Assembly: GCA_934177025.1 (NCBI GenBank)
Contig: CAKPPA010000041.1
Span: 1-8,285 of the forward strand
Source of the DNA: an uncultured Clostridia bacterium
Lineage (GTDB): Bacteria; Bacillota; Clostridia; Christensenellales; CAG-314
Reading direction: 5' to 3'
Length of the DNA: 8,285 nt
The position numbers were made by a program, and so were the translations under genes. How positions within the stretch are numbered: position 1 is the first letter of the stretch; every line of letters starts with the position of its first letter. Positions 6,385-8,285 of the stretch are shown here, piece after piece. The notes beneath the pieces are model-generated. The model was not told where the DNA came from. It was given only the letters and a program-made list of their open reading frames with translations, and did not search any database.

Positions 6385-6426
6385 TTTCGGCAAAAAACTA
6401 GGTTTCGGCGAGGAGTTTTGCCGAAA
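6385..6426 (+). repeat. Long inverted repeat after copA with two competing hairpins
   Basis: TTTCGGCAAAA (6385-6395) and TTTTGCCGAAA (6416-6426) are perfect 11-bp arms around a 20-nt loop. A second TTTCGGC inside the loop (6403-6409) can pair instead with the same right arm. No T run follows on either strand, so it is not a standard intrinsic terminator. It may be an mRNA 3'-end structure or a regulatory fold. The following 6427-6565 shows only small hairpins and no gene I can support. Confidence 0.6.
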
Positions 6427-6565
6427 GGCGTGTGCGCTGAAAATGTTCCACCTCTTTTGTCGATTGCGGTCGGGTATTGATGCCCTTACGCGGTAAGTGA
6501 GCGAAAACGCCGTTACGGCACCGCTACGAAACACGTCGAAAAAGCAATCAGAATCTATCGAAAAC

Positions 6566-6595
6566 AAAGCGGATTTCTACAGGGAAAGCCGCTTT
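6566..6595 (+). terminator. Hairpin between copA and pgi, weak terminator candidate
   Basis: AAAGCGG (6566-6572) pairs with CCGCTTT (6589-6595), then after one A-G mismatch TTTC pairs with GAAA around a 6-nt loop. On the + strand it is followed only by a broken run (AAATTT). On the - strand the stem runs into a better T-rich stretch (TTTGTTTT), so it may act in both directions. It ends 40 bases before the pgi -10 element. Confidence 0.4.
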
Positions 6596-6631
6596 AAATT
6601 TACGGAAAAGATAGTAATTTTCCACACCGTA

Positions 6632-6640
6632 TGCTATAAT
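6632..6640 (+). promoter_or_regulatory. Extended -10 promoter of pgi
   Basis: TGC-TATAAT combines a perfect -10 (6635-6640) with the extended TGn element. The -35 position (TAGTAA at 6612-6617, 17-bp spacing) is poor, as usual for extended -10 promoters. Transcription should start about 6647, leaving a leader of roughly 20 nt. Confidence 0.8.
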
Positions 6641-6665
6641 AAACAAAAATACTTCGGGGGAAACA

Positions 6666-8030
6666 ATGGAAATTGTTCAAATAGATATGTCGAATCTTTT
6701 TGCCACGGGTGCGCTTTCGGAGGGTGCCGTCGTACGGGATCGGACGCTTCGCGAATCCGTTTTTCAAAAGGTTGCGGCAGGGTGCGGCAAGGGAATGATG
6801 TTTTGGACGGAATTGGATCGTTTGTGCGATTGGGATTCCATGTGTTCCCACGCCGAAACGCTTCGAAATTCCTTCGACGCCTTGGTCGTTTTGGGTATCG
6901 GCGGCTCCGCCTTGGGGACGTCGGCGTTGGCGTATGCGTTTTTACCGACGTATCACAACGAACTACCGAGGGAAAAGCGGCAAGGTCCGAAAATTTACGT
7001 GATGGACAACGTGGAGCCGGATCAGTTGCACGATCTCGGCGAAACGCTGTGTTGGGAAACCACCGCATTTTGCGTAATTTCCAAAAGCGGCTCCACGTCG
7101 GAAACGGCTGCGCAGTTTGCATGGGTGCGTGCGGAATTGATGCGGCGCGGGTTAGCGGCGAAAAAGCACGTTTACGTCATCACGGAGGAAGGCTCGCAGT
7201 TGCAACGCATGGCGGAAACCGACGGAAACACGTGTTTTCTCATGCCGAAAGGCGTCGGCGGCAGGTTCAGCATTTTTACGGCAGTGGGGATGTTCCCCGC
7301 ATTGGTGCTGGGCATCGACGCAAAGCAATTAAGGAACGGTGCAAAAAAAATGCAGGAGGTTTGCTCCTCCGCGGCGGAAAACCCCGCATTGTGGGCGGCA
7401 TATGCGCATTGGGCGGAGTATCAACAGGGCAAATCGATGGCGGTAGTCATGCCGTATGCCAATCGGCTGAAGTATTTTTCCGATTATTTTGCCCAACTGT
7501 TGGCGGAAAGTATCGGCAAGCGGTTCGACAACGACGGCAAGGAAGTGTGTTGCGGTCAAACCCCGATTAAATCCGTCGGCGTAACGGATCAGCACAGCCA
7601 ACTGCAACTGTACATGGAAGGCCCTGCGGATAAACTCGTGGCGTTCCTCGAAGTCGGTGCGTTCGATCACACGCTGAAAATTTCCGACGCTACGGATGCG
7701 GGCTTTTTGCAAGGGCACACGTTTAACGAACTTTTGCAAAGCGAACTCAACGGCACGCGCATTGCGTTAACGCAGCAAAACCGACCGAACTACACCATTG
7801 TGCTTCCTCGTATCGACGCCTTTTGCATCGGGCAGTTAATTTATTTGTGGCAAATGCAAACGGCGTATTTGGGGGCGTTTTTCAACGTCAATGCGTTCGA
7901 CCAACCCGGGGTGGAGGAAGGCAAAAACATCACTTACGCCTTCATGGGCAAAAGCGGTTACGAAGCAAAAAAAGCGGAGGCGGAAAAATTTTGCAAAACC
8001 GACGCGCGCTTCGTTTTCCCGCATTTGTAA
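6666..8030 (+). CDS. pgi: Glucose-6-phosphate isomerase
   Basis: This enzyme interconverts glucose 6-phosphate and fructose 6-phosphate in the cytoplasm, the second step of glycolysis and a branch to gluconeogenesis. The 454 residues match the short (about 450-residue) bacterial form. Sugar-phosphate-binding elements are VLGIGGSALG (S81) and SKSGSTSET (139-147). Further family signatures are GVGGRFSIFTAVG, ESIGKRF with the catalytic base E281, TDQHSQLQLYMEGP with H310, and AFDQPGVEEGK with K420; these correspond to E290, H311 and K425 of the Geobacillus enzyme. The few extra residues between E281 and H310 fit the TDQHSQ subgroup. The start is ATG 6666 behind GGGGG (6656-6660), a modest ribosome site. 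The gene has its own extended -10 promoter and terminator, so it is a single-gene unit. Confidence 0.97.
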   Translation: MEIVQIDMSNLFATGALSEGAVVRDRTLRESVFQKVAAGCGKGMMFWTELDRLCDWDSMCSHAETLRNSFDALVVLGIGGSALGTSALAYAFLPTYHNELPREKRQGPKIYVMDNVEPDQLHDLGETLCWETTAFCVISKSGSTSETAAQFAWVRAELMRRGLAAKKHVYVITEEGSQLQRMAETDGNTCFLMPKGVGGRFSIFTAVGMFPALVLGIDAKQLRNGAKKMQEVCSSAAENPALWAAYAHWAEYQQGKSMAVVMPYANRLKYFSDYFAQLLAESIGKRFDNDGKEVCCGQTPIKSVGVTDQHSQLQLYMEGPADKLVAFLEVGAFDHTLKISDATDAGFLQGHTFNELLQSELNGTRIALTQQNRPNYTIVLPRIDAFCIGQLIYLWQMQTAYLGAFFNVNAFDQPGVEEGKNITYAFMGKSGYEAKKAEAEKFCKTDARFVFPHL

Positions 8031-8049
8031 TCACAGGTAGGTTAGGGGG

Positions 8050-8074
8050 AAGGCGGCGCACGCTCGCCTTTTTT
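8050..8074 (+). terminator. Intrinsic terminator of pgi
   Basis: AAGGCG (8050-8055) pairs with CGCCTT (8065-8070), two more G-C pairs can form inside past a bulged T, and a run of six T (8069-8074) follows. It lies 20 bases after the pgi stop. Confidence 0.85.
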
Positions 8075-8129
8075 CAAAAGTAACAACGTTGCGTTACGGT
8101 AGGCGATTCGCAAGGCAAAAGGGCGCGAA

Positions 8130-8158
8130 TTGACACTGTAATGCAAATATGATAGACT
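8130..8158 (+). promoter_or_regulatory. Promoter of hisS
   Basis: A perfect -35 TTGACA (8130-8135), a 17-bp spacer and -10 TAGACT (8153-8158, 4/6) with an extended TGA just upstream (8150-8152). The leader to ATG 8186 is only about 20 nt, too short for a T-box, so T-box control of this gene from this promoter is unlikely. Confidence 0.8.
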
Positions 8159-8185
8159 GAAAAAACAAAACGGAAAGGAGAAATT

Positions 8186-8285
8186 ATGCTTAACAAAACG
8201 CCCGCAAAAGGGATGAGGGATATCCTGCCGGAGGACTACGCCGCGCGGGAAAAAGTGTTAAATCAAATCAAGGCAACCTATGCAC
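8186..8285 (+). CDS. hisS: Histidyl-tRNA synthetase, N-terminal part (runs off the window)
   Basis: Only 33 codons are visible, opening MLNKTPAKGMRDILPEDYAARE. The KGMRDILPED segment followed by an amphipathic helix is the conserved N-terminus of class II histidyl-tRNA synthetases, which charge tRNA-His in the cytoplasm. The start is supported by AAAGGAG (8174-8180), five bases before ATG 8186, and by a promoter immediately upstream. HisZ, the catalytically inactive paralogue and regulatory subunit of ATP phosphoribosyltransferase, begins similarly and cannot be excluded from this short piece, but the lack of histidine-biosynthesis neighbours favours HisS. Confidence 0.8.
   Translation, partial: MLNKTPAKGMRDILPEDYAAREKVLNQIKATYA

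Noticed and set aside
6427..6560. Possible tRNA or known structured RNA (SRP, 6S) in the copA-pgi gap
   Set aside because: No T-loop GTTCGANNC signature, no acceptor-arm pairing and no SRP apical-loop motif could be seen.
6364..6567. Minus-strand open frame of 67 codons after copA
   Set aside because: No ribosome site or recognisable domain, and it overlaps the copA end and the hairpin-rich gap; likely chance.

Overview
The window looks like chromosome of an anaerobic, Gram-positive-type bacterium (Firmicutes/Clostridia-like). The evidence is moderate G+C, purine-rich Shine-Dalgarno sites (AGGAGG, AAAGGAG), sigma-A-type promoters, strong hairpin-plus-T-run terminators, the lon-engB order known from Bacillus and relatives, and a classical rubrerythrin. 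All genes lie on the + strand. I cannot name a genus, and I see no mobile element, CRISPR array, tRNA or rRNA.

Layout: (1) 30-2236, lon, the ATP-dependent protease, broken near position 764. The N-terminal part stops at TAG 765-767 and the AAA+/protease part continues one frame back. About 43 codons that Lon proteins normally carry at this point are missing, so this looks like an internal deletion of about 130 nt rather than a single-base slip. (2) 2237-2881, engB, the ribosome-assembly GTPase, starting directly on the base after the lon stop and closed by a strong terminator. (3) 2882-3204, a 323-nt gap holding that terminator, a G/T-rich repeat patch, a near-consensus promoter and a 7-1-7 Fur/PerR-like box. 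(4) 3205-3738, rubrerythrin, with its own terminator. (5) 3845-6379, a copper P1B-type ATPase with one N-terminal and one C-terminal metal-binding domain. (6) 6380-6665, a gap rich in inverted repeats, ending in an extended -10 promoter. (7) 6666-8030, glucose-6-phosphate isomerase, followed by a terminator. (8) 8186 to the window end, the first 33 codons of a histidyl-tRNA synthetase gene behind its own promoter.

Functionally, lon (protein quality control), rubrerythrin (peroxide removal) and the copper exporter form a stress-defence neighbourhood, interspersed with housekeeping genes (engB, pgi, hisS). Most units appear to be transcribed separately, judging by the promoters and terminators between them.

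The most interesting signal is inside the copper ATPase gene. A near-perfect Shine-Dalgarno site (AAGGAG, 6161-6166) lies six bases before an in-frame ATG (6173) that begins exactly at the C-terminal domain. Starting there would yield a free 68-residue CopZ-like copper chaperone, so one gene may encode both the pump and its soluble chaperone. The second is the broken lon. The third is the candidate peroxide- or iron-responsive operator in front of rubrerythrin.
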